Below are positions 1 to 9,853 of a stretch of 64,000 nucleotides of DNA, piece after piece (position 1 is the stretch's first letter; every line of letters starts with the position of its first letter). The DNA lies in assembly GCA_949126835.1 (NCBI GenBank), contig CASBPS010000121.1, forward strand, positions 62,001 through 126,000. The letters run 5' to 3'. Under the pieces are notes generated by a model. The model had not been told where the DNA came from. It searched no databases and saw only the letters and a program-made list of their open reading frames with translations. The translations under genes and the position numbers were made by a program. The stretch comes from Anisus vortex. Taxonomy: Eukaryota > Mollusca > Gastropoda > Planorbidae.

Positions 1-47
1 AATGGGCCGTTCCTGAGCTGTTTGCTTCAGGTTTTTTTTTCTTACAC
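1..47 (-). pseudogene. KDM4-like linker exon, 5' end, cut by window edge
   Basis: The first 47 bases match the 5' end of the linker exon at 8181-8781, including the acceptor (minus-strand ttacatttcag then GTGTAAG). The exon runs off the window. It lies downstream of the post-JmjC exon copy at 629-720, the normal order for a KDM4-type gene. Small indels in the poly-A run relative to the 8.7 kb copy suggest decay. Confidence 0.45.
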
Positions 48-156
48 CTGAAATGTAAAACACAACATACTTCTTTAATATATGCTTGAAAAAAATAATT
101 TTTTATTAAAAAAAAACAGCACTGACTACTGACCTATCTATATATATATAAAGACA

Positions 157-232
157 GTGTTAAGCCCCGCGAGGATCCCCATTGGTCAATTTGAAAACAC
201 GTGTGTCACTGACCTATCTAGGCCTAGCCCAA
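157..232. repeat. Dispersed motif GTTAAGCCCC..ATTGGTCAA..CACGTG, copy 1
   Basis: This is the first of three copies within 2.3 kb (also 1971-2040 and 2346-2391). All share GTTAAGCCCC, a near-constant CATTGGTCAATT (inverted CCAAT) and GAAAACACGTG (an E-box palindrome). No ORF. It is probably part of an unrecognised mobile element. Confidence 0.5.
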
Positions 233-262
233 TATACCGTCTAATAATTTTTCACATCGAAC

Positions 263-345
263 ATGTGTCTTCGATAGCTCATTGGTAAACGTAGTGGACT
301 GCTATACGGGCGACCATGACCAGGGTTCGATTCTCCAGTTAGACT
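263..345 (+). repeat. tRNA-like sequence, possible SINE head
   Basis: A weak A box (TAGCTCATTGGTA) lies about 45 bases before a B box (GGTTCGATTC), the spacing of an internal Pol III promoter. The anticodon arm does not fold cleanly and there is no CCA or clean acceptor stem, so a tRNA-derived repeat is likelier than a functional tRNA. Confidence 0.35.
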
Positions 346-628
346 ATACTATTTTTTTCGACAATTAATTTTTCAAACTTTTAAAAACAAAAGACATTGT
401 AAATCTATAGGCAATATAGATTTTGTTAAATAAAAATATTTGACTATTTTTTTACCCTATTACAATATTTATTTACTTTCCTAAAAGTATTCAGTAAAGT
501 GTAGTTTATAAATTTGTTATCTGCACCCCAGACAGTCCTTTTTTTTTCACCCGGGCAACGCCGGGCAATGCAGCTTGTTATTAAATATATTTCCATCTCT
601 ATGCCCTTCAGGATGAGGAGCAATATCT

Positions 629-720
629 TTGCCGCCTTTCCATAATTTGAAACGCTCTGGTTGATATTTCTTGACAAAAATGTCCATTGAGATTTTAAAA
701 GCGTCCCTACGACACACACA
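629..720 (-). pseudogene. KDM4-like post-JmjC exon, copy 1
   Basis: In the minus frame the exon encodes the KDM4 signature [20 protein letters not shown], which follows the JmjC catalytic core in KDM4 histone H3K9/K36 demethylases. The acceptor (tcttgaaag) is preserved. The donor is lost: the equivalent of AAAG|GTATTG in the 8.9 kb copy reads AAAGATATTG here. A linker-exon segment lies immediately upstream (742-1800), an order the normal gene would not have, so this copy came from a tandem duplication and is probably non-functional. Confidence 0.7.
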
Positions 721-741
721 CTTTCAAGAGAAAATATGATG

Positions 742-1800
742 TTAGTTGACATGCATTTGTAATGAAATGTTAGTCTCAGATGGTGGAACATCAGTTTTAT
801 TATTTTTTCTCGTGGCAGAAGTATCGTGCCAGGACTGAGTACCTGCTACTGCATTTTTAACAAACTCTTCCGTACCATTGACCTGTTTGGTCTTAATTGA
901 TTCAAGTTCTTTGTTTAAATTCAAAGAAAATGCCAGCTGATCACTAATGTTGTTAGAAAATGAAATACTTGGTGATGGTTGTGAAACATTGGTTACAATA
1001 GACTGATTGTTCATTAAATCATTAGACCTTAAGTGAACAATAGAATGAATAGGTCTTAATCTTGTTTGAGCAACAGCAATCGGAGCATTTCATGGCCTTG
1101 TCTGAAAATTGATAGCACTCTCTAGACTCTTAATTGCTTGGTTGGAGTGAACAGCTTGTAAATAATTTGTCATTGAATTCTGATCCACATCTGTTTCAAT
1201 AGCACTCATCACTGTTGATTGAGATTTGTGAAACAATTAGGCCTACACCAACATTGGAGCTGTCATTAGCAGATGGAGTGGAAATGAGTGTTCCTGTGAA
1301 AGTCACTAAATTGGAAGTGCAGATAATGGGCTGAGGAACTAAATGACGAGGGAGTGATACTTTGCCTGACTGTAACGAGAAGAGAAGTGGATGATTTGAA
1401 GACAAACATTCATGACAAGAGCTTGTGGGTCACAAGTAGAAGTTTGAGAATGGTATAAACCTGGCCATGTTCTCACCTGAGATGATAAACTTGAAACCTC
1501 AACATTTGTTGACAAACTCAATGCTTGAACATTTGTAGAAACATCCTCAGTTCTTGACTTTAGCTTTTTAGAATTTCTGCTTTTATTTATCTTAGACTGA
1601 GGTGAGCAACAATCTTTCTGTGGTAATACAGCTTCATCTGTTGATATTGTTGAGGAACCTAGTTGGTCAATTAAGGAGTCTGCTGAATAAGCATAATTGT
1701 TTGTTACAGAAATATCAAGATCAAGACATTTCAGAAAGACAATTCTTCGCTCAACGTTTTTTTTTAAATCGAAAATAATGCGTGAGTGTGTCATTTTTCC
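742..1800 (-). pseudogene. KDM4-like linker exon, disrupted copy
   Basis: Nucleotides 1040-1206 match the linker exon at 8327-8530 (MSAIETDVDQNSM). Here it continues into further Ser/Thr/Asn-rich low-complexity coding sequence at 742-1014 and, in another frame, 1339-1794. An in-frame stop and at least one frameshift separate the blocks. No domain is recognisable; disordered linkers between JmjC and PHD/Tudor are normal in KDM4. The 3' end passes straight into the intron preceding the post-JmjC exon, marking a duplication junction near 740-750. Confidence 0.45.
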
Positions 1801-1970
1801 TTAGTTGAGTAGCATGTAGGAGTTGAAAAAACACAGCTTTTTGTCGATGTCAAAGCCAGCACACTCTCCGCAAAGCCACCAGCACTCCCCTTTTTTAAAT
1901 ATTGTTCCTGCAGTAGCGTTTGAAATTAGAAATCATTAGGCCTACAATTACAAACAATGTTAATGGACCG

Positions 1971-2040
1971 TGTTAAGCCCCCCAAGGCTCTTCATTGGTC
2001 AATTTGAAAACACGTGTGTCACTGACCTATCTAGGCCTAT
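1971..2040. repeat. Dispersed motif GTTAAGCCCC..CACGTG, copy 2
   Basis: Same 70-base block as 157-232 with a few substitutions, followed as there by GTGTCACTGACCTATCTAGG. Confidence 0.5.
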
Positions 2041-2204
2041 ATAGTGTCTAATATATTTTAATTCAGTTTGGCTTGATATTTACTGTTACCCCGGTATCTG
2101 GCAAGCCATTAATTAAATCATGCCAATGTCATCATTCATGAATATACCTAAAATTAACTGTAGTAGATACTACTACATAGTAGTATAGTAGACACTAAGA
2201 CACT

Positions 2205-2345
2205 ACAGCGCTGATACAACACACAAATGTCTTAAGGCGCCTGAGGCGAGTGTTTACACACCACGGTCACTACGCTTGGCAAGCCTAAGGCCTCCAGCGC
2301 GTGACGTACAAAAGTAGCACTTTGGCCTGTACTTACGGTGGTCTT
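2205..2345 (+). mobile_element. 3' terminus of a P-type (THAP) transposon
   Basis: It matches the right end of the full element at 45434-50154, from the GGCCTCCAGCGCGTGACG block to the terminal GGCCTGTACTTACGGTGGTC. No transposase is attached. A GTTAAGCCCC motif follows immediately. Confidence 0.65.
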
Positions 2346-2391
2346 GGTTAAGCCCCCCGTGGATCCCCATTGGTCAATTCGAAAACACGTG
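2346..2391. repeat. Dispersed motif GTTAAGCCCC..CACGTG, copy 3
   Basis: A shortened copy of the block at 157-232, ending at CACGTG and directly abutting the transposon end at 2345. Confidence 0.5.
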
Positions 2392-2654
2392 ATCTACAAG
2401 CCCAATGACTGCCCTATTGTAATTTAATATATTATGTCTACTTATCTTATCTTATACATTACAGACGCTCCTTCTATAAAGAATATTATTGCGTCATACG
2501 CTCATACTTCCTAAAGAAGAAGCCAATACGACTTTAAAAAGTTACTACATTGTAGTTTATGAACTGTTTATCTGTAGTGTATAGGCCTTTAGGCCTATTT
2601 AATTTTTCTCCGTTTATAACTTATTATCTCATATCTTACTTTTGTGATCACTTA

Positions 2655-2735
2655 TAGACATGAGGTTTCCTTAGCGGTTAGCGTCTTCGACTCCCATGCG
2701 GGTGGCGTGGGATCAATTCCCCGCTATGGCTCAAA
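2655..2735 (+). repeat. tRNA-like sequence, possible SINE head
   Basis: An A-box-like TTAGCGGTTAGCG and a B-box-like GGATCAATTCC are spaced as in a tRNA. The body is too irregular for a confident functional tRNA. Confidence 0.35.
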
Positions 2736-2845
2736 TTTTTTTTCTACTTTTCTATTAAAATTACTATTAATATTACTTTTTTAAAATATTGTAATGATTT
2801 TATGACTTAAAAAATGTTTTCAATAAATAAAATGCAATAGATTAA

Positions 2846-2900
2846 TTAAAATATGAGACTTATATAGTGCATATCTCGTTCCCGTTGGAACAGTTATATG
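2846..2900 (-). repeat. LINE 3'-end relic
   Basis: The stretch CTTATATAGTGCATATC.. CCGTTGGAACAGTTATATGC is a degenerate match to the LINE 3' end at 59633-59670 (CTTATATAGCGCATATC). Only the terminal part is visible. Confidence 0.35.
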
Positions 2901-5039
2901 CCTAGGCCTATATTTCTAGGCCTAGGCCTATATTTTTGACACACTTGTGCCTCGGAGTGTTTGATTCTCATCAACATTTGAACAGGGATAGGCCTAGTTT
3001 AACTTTTTGTTAATTAAAAAGAGATTTTTTTTTGCCCGATTACAATAGATCTATTTACTTTGAATTATTTTCTTAAATGTTTTCGGTAAAAAAATAATAA
3101 TTATATCTATATTTTTAAAGTAATTATAGGTTTCAGTACAGTTCATTGTGGTTTATAAAAAATGTAGGCATATCTGTAGCTTTAGTTTAGACCTAAGCCT
3201 GTGTATGTATTTTTCCCCGAGGGTCGCCGCAAATTAAGATTTTGGCTTAATAAAAAGACTTGTCTATATTTAACCCGATTGTTATATTTGCTATTACCTT
3301 CCTAAATGTTTTCACAACATAATTATTATATTTCTAAATTTATTACATCTAGGCTAGATTAGAATCTAGGCCTATATCTTTCGGTTCATTGTAGTTTATT
3401 TAATGATTTAATATTTATCTAGCTTAAACTATATTTAATTTTTCCCCGGGAAACGCCAGGGAATTTAGCTTATATATATACATATTCCACATTTAATATT
3501 GTAACCCCCCCATCCTTATCTCTCAATACTTGTGCAGCTCTTGTTATTAGCCCCACGGCTATCGGATAATATTTCATACGCTAAGAAACCCCTCGGTCGT
3601 TCAAATACAAATGTCCAGGGAGATATGTAACGGTCTCACTCTAAAATATAGTGGGCCCTCTCCCAGAGCTGTATTCAGTTTAATAAGTTAATTATTAACC
3701 CAGATCCTTCACCTCATTATATGAGAAGTCGGGGTATCAGTAAACGTATTTCTGATTAAGTAATTAAGGACTGTATACAATGATGCTGTTCAGTTGTAAT
3801 CTGAAAGTGTGCTTTGGTTGTACTGTTATTGTTTTTGTTATTTTATACCCTAAATATGGAACTTTGTTTCTAAAATAATAATAGATTACTATGCATTGTT
3901 AACTATTTTGGTTAGACCTTTTATTATGTTGTAAATTACAAAATTTATTTTGATTACCAATGTATTTTGTCAGTGTTTAATATGGTTTATGTTAATTATT
4001 TAATTTGTTTCAATTATTGTTATATTTGTTATTAGAAAGTATAAAATCAGTAGGTGTGTTTATTAGGTAGGCCCTATGTAAATTTTATAATTTGAAAAAT
4101 GTGTTACATATTTTGAATATGTGTTTAAATAACGGGCACACGTACAATTGTTCAATTTTACTGGGCATCTAGCTAACCTGTTTTGGGGCTGTAAGTGTGT
4201 GTGACCTAATGATCTAATATTAAAAAAAAAATTAAAACCAAATATGCATGGGGAGAGCTATTAGGCCTATATTCGGTGACAGAAAGGTGTGAGATTACGA
4301 TGTGTTCAGCTAAGAGCCAGAGGAACGAGTGTGTGGCGTGTGGCTGTCTTTTCTTGTTAGAAATAAAGAGCCCTTTTAATATTTTAACCACCTCGTTGCC
4401 TTGATTTATGTGGAGATGAGAAGAAATATAAATATTGTTATAACAGCAGGCTTCCCTCTAGACAAGAAGCCAATACGGTCGGTAGATCAAGTGCTCCCAC
4501 CGTTCACCAGATGAAAGGCTGGGAGAGCAGTGCCTACTAAGATAGTAATAGATAGCTTTTATAGTGATTATCAAAATTATAATATGTATAGGTCAAATAG
4601 GGTTAAATTGCATTTCATTTTTAGGACCTAGGGCCTAGGCTTATAGGCTATGGCCTACTAATATGGCAGTGTTTAGTATTCTCATAAAACTCCGCCATGA
4701 CTAAGCAATGTTTCCAAATATATGATCGGCCGAACAACGTGTGAAATGTAAATAGTGTGTTATATTTTTCATTAGTTGCATTTAAGAGTTGAAAAAAAAA
4801 CACAGCTTTTGTCGGTCACGCAGTCACGCTTGAAATCATTACAAACAATGTTAATGGTAATTAGGTCACTTGTATAACGCGTCAATATCGGTGTTGCGCA
4901 GTCTAGGCGACGTTTAGTATAATGGTGCACTTCAAAAGACTAAAGAGAGAGAGATAGAGAGTGGGATTAAGTGCGGTAATCTAGTGTATAAATTAAACGT
5001 TATAGTGACTTTTGGTGTTACCTAGTAGAGTTGGCCAAC
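2901..5039. other. AT-rich non-coding stretch
   Basis: No exon or recognisable transposon protein was found on either strand. AGGCCTA palindromes are frequent, and fragments near 3430 and 3220 resemble each other (TTTTCCCCGRG..CGCC). One 61-codon minus ORF at 4206-4391 has no family features and looks like chance. Confidence 0.4.
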
Positions 5040-5195
5040 CTCAAATTCCTTCACATGCATGTCCTTTTTCTTTACATTAGACTGTGTATAAATACCTCGC
5101 TGTCCAGTCACTGTTTGTTCAATGGGTGCAGGAATTATTAGATCAAGGTTATAATAGCCATGTTTGCGAGGCACCCATTCTTTAGGAGGTATAAT
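5040..5195 (-). CDS. KDM4-like JmjN-region exon
   Basis: A 52-codon exon with acceptor GCTATAG and a candidate donor GAG|GTTGGC. It encodes IIPPKEW.PRK, then LIIPAPI.Q.VTGQ.GIYTQ.N.KKK.M.VKEF, the residues that link JmjN to JmjC in KDM4A-D. In the family this region packs against the catalytic core. No neighbouring JmjC core exon (HxD..H iron ligands) is visible within the next 5 kb, so this is an isolated exon or pseudogene fragment. The family call is strong; function is not supported. Confidence 0.75.
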
Positions 5196-6117
5196 CTATA
5201 GCAAACAGAAATATTTTTTTAAGTGATTTATTATTCTTTATTTTTTGCAACAAAGATAGGATGCTATTTTTAACCTTTTCATGTACATTTCTAAAGTCAA
5301 ATATTCCAAAACTGTATAACTAGCCACTATTAAAACAAGAGTAAATTATGTTTCCCTTTTCGATCATGTTGGTAGTATATAGGATAGGGTCCGTAAAACA
5401 GTGTCCACAAAATTTTCTGGCCACAGGACATTGTGTGGTCAGCACAATGACCAGTGATCTTAATTTTCCCATGCATATTATTGACACATTTTATGCAAGT
5501 ATAAAATACTATATTTTTGACATGAATTCAAACACAAGACCTTGGACTAACAAACAAACTTACTACAGGTCTAACAATCTTCAAAGTCTCTTTGAAATAC
5601 CCAACAATCCTAGACTTAAGTCCAGGGCGTGGCGTAACGTGTCAAGGGTTGGCTCAAGGGGCCACACAAAGATCCTGACTGAGACTAGCCTCTTTAGGGC
5701 ATGCTGCCTAACAAAAGGTATGATCTCCACAGTCCCATATACTACTAGCCATCCAGACACACGAATTGGCAAGACAGACTGTATTGCACATTTCGTCTTC
5801 TCCACCGATTCATGGTGACTCTTGCCTGTTCAATGAAATCCCGGATGTGCAACAGTTGCTTTCCTCCAAGCGTGTACTCTTAATGATTTATGCAGTTAAA
5901 TGTTAACTGGTACTGTATATAGATATGAAGTCCAAATTAAATTTTCAAATAGAATTACCGGTATTAAAAATATTTAATAAAAATTTTCATGCAACATTGT
6001 GATAGTGGGTCAGTTCTCCCAAACCTACCCAAACAATATGAACCATGAACCTTGTTAAACAAATACATAGCTAAGCCAATAAGAAATGTCTTTTCAACAG
6101 GCTGAATTGTAGGCCTC
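5196..6117. other. Unassigned stretch between KDM4 and ZNF292-like pieces
   Basis: Overlapping open frames occur on both strands (5348-5818 plus, 5581-5805 minus), but neither shows a family motif or splice context. The segment has no counterpart in R1 to R4 and is joined abruptly to an exon 7 fragment at about 6118. Confidence 0.3.
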
Positions 6118-6204
6118 TTTGATGCTAGTCTCCATCTGGCTTTTGTCCATATTAATGGCAAAGATGCAGATGTCTACATACAGCTGGAGATAGGTATCAC
6201 CACA
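6118..6204 (-). pseudogene. ZNF292/RLF-like exon 7, 5' fragment
   Basis: The exon 7 acceptor and first 28 or so codons (CGDTYLQLYVDICIFAIN) are present, and homology then ends abruptly at about 6118. A truncated extra copy outside the R1-R4 array. Confidence 0.65.
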
Positions 6205-6398
6205 CTGTAAAGAATAATTCCTAAAATTATCAAAAATGATTAAATTCATTTAGACAACTATTTAAAAAAAGAAATTTTTAATTATTAATAAAAAAGACTT
6301 CATTAAATCATATACTGATTTACAATTACTCGTCCTGATAGCTCCTATCTATTTTCTTAATCCCAATGAGTTTGGCTAATGCTATCAAACCAACAAAC

Positions 6399-6539
6399 CT
6401 CTTCTCTCAGAACATCTATGAAGATAACTATTTGATCTGTTGACTTTGAGATTTTAGCCATTGACAACACACTCTCTATAAACGTGTTATGCTCTCTAAC
6501 CTCTAGCAACTGCTGTGAAATCCACAGACGCAAAATTTC
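6399..6539 (-). pseudogene. ZNF292/RLF-like exon 6, extra copy
   Basis: A 141-base exon, open and phase 0 at both ends, encoding EILRLWISQQLLEVREHN and the following helices. This copy lacks the upstream in-frame TAA seen in the R copies, but that lies outside the exon proper. It belongs to the rearranged fragment left of R4. Confidence 0.65.
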
Positions 6540-6924
6540 CTGCAGAAGAGAATACAATCCTACACAGTCTATTACATTGCTTCCAAAATTTAAACAATTT
6601 CTGTACAATATTTTACATTGCAGTTTTCTTGTAAATACTATTAATTATAAAAAAAAAAATTAAAACCAAATTTGTCTGTCCAAGAAAAGTGTGAGGCTTA
6701 TACACATATAAATAAAAAATAGCTATTTTCCCTAGGTTCGGATATTAACTGAGATTGACGATGTAGGTTACCGAAACCAACATCACTGAAAAGACAAAGC
6801 TCATGAAATGGTGTGTATATAGGCCTATATTTGATTCATTCTTTACCGTTCTCGTGTCAATCAGTTATGAACAACAAAGGGCTGACTTGTGATATCTAAG
6901 ATGAAGAACGTAATTTAAACTTAC

Positions 6925-7068
6925 TTTATTTGCCTTAATGTCTGAAGGTACTATCCAATTCTGCACCATAAAAGTTTGAGACATGACCGTACATAGTTGT
7001 CTATAGTGTTCAGATGTTTGCAGCTGCTTAATAATGTGGAGAGCATCTTGAATACTTATCTTCTGACA
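6925..7068 (-). pseudogene. ZNF292/RLF-like exon 5, extra copy
   Basis: A 144-base open exon (CQKISIQDALHIIKQL..). The donor is AAA|GTAAGT rather than AAG|GTAAGT. Exons 4 and 3 are missing upstream: the intron jumps at about 7150 to the TA-repeat that normally sits between exons 2 and 3. Confidence 0.65.
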
Positions 7069-7162
7069 CTGTAAAACAAAAAAGAAAGCTTTAAGCAGAT
7101 GTATATCATAGCTGTATATTGTAAATGAACATAAATCCTGCAGACAAAGTGTATCTTGTAAT

Positions 7163-7170
7163 TTGTTGTA

Positions 7171-7249
<79 letters not shown>

Positions 7250-7262
7250 GTATATATATATA
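7163..7262. repeat. (TA)n microsatellite
   Basis: An almost pure TA dinucleotide tract, equivalent to the intron 2 microsatellite of R1-R4. Confidence 0.9.
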
Positions 7263-7519
7263 CTATATATAGTCATGCTGCAATAACAATATAATTAGCT
7301 TGTCAACAAAATTATTCTTTTTTTTGTGGGCACTACAATTTTTATTCAAACTAATATATTTGTGATAGGATCTAAAATAAATGAGAAAAACTTTTAAAAT
7401 CCATTTATTTTACTAAAAACATTTAGAAAAAGCATTCAAAAAAATCTATAAAGAACTACACTATTTTACACTAGTGCAGCTATACCTGCAAAATTGAACT
7501 TTAAAAACAAATTAAATAC

Positions 7520-7914
7520 CTATAGAGCTTGAAACAAAGCTCTGACAATGCGGGAACTGGCTTTAAGTATTGAAGTTGTTCTGCAAAATGGGCTCCTATG
7601 TATGGCTCGTGGTTTTTCTCCATGTCACTTGTCTTACAGCACCCGCCTCCCTGGCCATAGAAGGTCCCAATTTTGGCAAAAGATTGGTCAGAAGGCCTGA
7701 GGGCGAATGATGTCAGGGCGCAGATCATGGCCACTTTTAGGGATATGTGATGGCAGAGGCAAGCGAGCTTGGCACAGACAGAGGACAGGTCATTTATCCT
7801 AGCAACTACAGCAACTAAGTTGTCCTCTTTGATGCTAGTCTCCATCTGGCTTTTGTCCACATTAATGGCGAAGATGCAGATGACTACATACAGCTGGAGA
7901 TATGTATCACCACA
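7520..7914 (-). pseudogene. Chimeric exon: ZNF292-like exon 7 start fused to exon 2 end
   Basis: The exon starts with the exon 7 acceptor and about 100 exon 7 codons up to GGGCCKTSDMEKNHEP. At about 7605 it switches, still in frame, to the second half of exon 2 (GAHFAEQLQYLKPVPALSEL) and ends at the exon 2 donor. The reading frame is open throughout. Junction positions differ from those of the 7/1 fusions, so this is an independent rearrangement. Confidence 0.65.
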
Positions 7915-8107
7915 CTGTAAATAATAATTCCTACAATTATCAAAACTGAATAATTCATTTAGACAACTATTTAAAAAAAAGCAATTTTTAATTAATAATA
8001 AGACTTCATTAAATCATATTATACTGATTTACAATTACTCGTCCTGATAGCTTCTATCTATTTTCTTAATCCTAATGAGTTTGGCTAATGCTATCAAACT
8101 AACAAAC

Positions 8108-8180
8108 CTTTTCTCTCAGAACATCTATGAAGATAACTATTTGATCTGTTGACTTTGAGATTTTAGCCATTGACCACACA
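8108..8180 (-). pseudogene. ZNF292/RLF-like exon 6, 3' fragment
   Basis: The last 24 codons of exon 6 (SMAKISKSTDQIVIFIDVLR) with its donor. Upstream it is joined at 8181 to KDM4-like linker sequence, forming a hybrid of two genes. Confidence 0.6.
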
Positions 8181-8781
8181 CGTAACAATAGACTGATTGT
8201 TCATTAAAACCTTAAGTGAACAATAGAATGAATAGGTCTTAATCTTGTTTGAGCAACAGCAATCGGGGAATTTAATGACCTTGTATGAAAATTAATTGCA
8301 CTGGTTGGGTCATGTTATGCCCTTGTCTAAAAATTGATTGCAGCCTTTGTGGGATTTGAAGGCCTTGTCTGTCCTTTGAATGCAACCATTGGGGCATTTG
8401 ATGGCCTTGTCTGAAAATTGATAGCACTCTCTAGACTCTTAATTGCTTGGTTGGAGTGAACAGCTTGTAAATAGTTTATCATTGAATTCTGATCCACATC
8501 TGTTTCAATAGCACTCATCACTGTTGATCTAGATTTTACCTCTGTGTTTTCTGCTGATTTTTTCTTCTTAGATTTCATTTTTGGTACAGGACAATTGCCA
8601 TCATTGTCAAATGTTGCTTTTAACTTCTTGACACATTTTGTTTTAAACTTAGGAATGGGAACTCCAGGTAAATCCTCAGAAATTTTCTCCATGATTGACT
8701 GGGAGAAATCATCTTTTAATGGATGTTGTCTTGAATGGGCCGTTCCTGAGCTGTTTGCTTCAGTTGTTTTTTTTCTTACAC
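8181..8781 (-). CDS. KDM4-like linker exon
   Basis: The acceptor TTACATTTCAG precedes an open Lys/Ser-rich frame (8327-8781) with KKLKATF and KSKKKKS clusters suggesting nuclear localisation. It directly follows the post-JmjC exon (8923-9015) with a 141-base intron, as expected for the region between JmjC and PHD domains. The 3' part contains repeated NFQTRPSN-type phrases and ends in the junction with ZNF292-like exon 6. The assignment rests mainly on the neighbouring exon. Confidence 0.45.
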
Positions 8782-8922
8782 CTGAAATGTAAAACACAAC
8801 ATACTACTTTAATATATGCTTGAAAAAAAAATTTTTTACAAAAAAAAAAATGTAACCTATCAGCACTGACCTATTATTAAATATATTTCCATCTCTATGC
8901 CCTTCACGATGAGGAGCAATAC

Positions 8923-9015
8923 CTTTTTTCGTCTTTCCATAATTTGAAACGCTCTGGTTGATATTTCTTGACAAAAATGTCCATTGAGATTTTAAAAGCA
9001 TCCCTACGACACACA
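8923..9015 (-). CDS. KDM4-like post-JmjC exon, copy 2
   Basis: A 93-base exon with acceptor CTTGAAAG and donor AAAAAG|GTATTG. It encodes [20 protein letters not shown] and RFKLWKDEK; in KDM4 demethylases the matching segment follows the last JmjC iron-binding histidine region. The exon is intact and better preserved than its copy at 629-720. No catalytic core exon lies upstream before the transposon fragments at 9.5 kb, so an active enzyme cannot be assembled from this window. Confidence 0.75.
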
Positions 9016-9299
9016 CTTTCAAGAGAAAATATGATGTTAGTTGACATTTTGCAGTTAAAATATAACAGTAACATTATTTAAAAAAAACAAACAAAAATTT
9101 GAGAATATTTTCTAAAAATACTTAAAGCAAATTATGCAATATTTGTGACAGAAATTTGTTCATGCCACTATATTTGACTGTAAATGTATAATAGAAATAC
9201 AAATTATTGTATTCTATAAAACAAAAAACATTTAAAAGATTGCATAACTGGAAAAAGAGGTGAGAAACACTTTTACTTGTTTACCTATGCACACACCCT

Positions 9300-9552
9300 A
9301 TTGAAACCGAGTTGCCTGTTCAATGGAAATATTTGGTGGAGTGAAGAAGAGTTGCGCAGCGTCGACCTAACTCTCTCGTCCGGGTCCACCAGATGCCAGT
9401 GGCAAGAATAAGTCTAGACGACCGGCGATGGGCTCAGATGCAGTGGATGACCAAGATGTGCTACGTGCCTCACCTTGCACTACGCGCTCCACAGTGCGTT
9501 GCTGTAGTCGCCTTCACCTCCGTTGGATCTGGTTGATCTCCTCCGCAGGGTC
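9300..9552. other. GC-richer unassigned repeat-like stretch
   Basis: Markedly higher GC than its surroundings (CGTCGACC, GGTCCACCAGATGCCAG). It abuts the P-type element end at 9553. No ORF or family was recognised; it could be retroelement-derived. Confidence 0.3.
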
Positions 9553-9853
9553 AAGACCATCGTAAATACAGGCCAAGACTCTCGGCTGCGGTAAGATCGT
9601 GACGTCACGACTAATGGGCTTTTGCCTGCGGTCTACCTGTAGTTGAAGATGTGTAAGCGATGCCTTAGCCTTAGTCTTAGACGCGTTGACCGTGTGTGCT
9701 GTTAACCATTCATTTTAAGTTTGAGAAGTATACAAGTCTAGTATTCAATAACTGGATTAGTACATTAACATCGGATTACAAGAGTACACCATGGTACATA
9801 AATGTTGTGTGCCTCGTTGTAAAGGTAATAACAATAAAGACTTGAAAGCACAT
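9553..9853 (+). mobile_element. 5' terminus of a P-type (THAP) transposon
   Basis: It starts AAGACCATCGTAAATACAGG and matches 45434-45735 closely, including the transposase start MVHKCCVPRCKGN. It stops about 20 codons into the THAP domain, where unrelated sequence begins. A truncated copy. Confidence 0.75.

Noticed and set aside
263..345. Functional tRNA gene (also 2655-2735 and 14981-15060)
   Set aside because: Box A/B-like motifs are present but no convincing four-arm fold or anticodon stem; tRNA-derived repeats are likelier.
5348..5818. 156-codon plus-strand ORF as a gene
   Set aside because: No motif, splice context or counterpart elsewhere; an overlapping minus ORF is equally long-looking.
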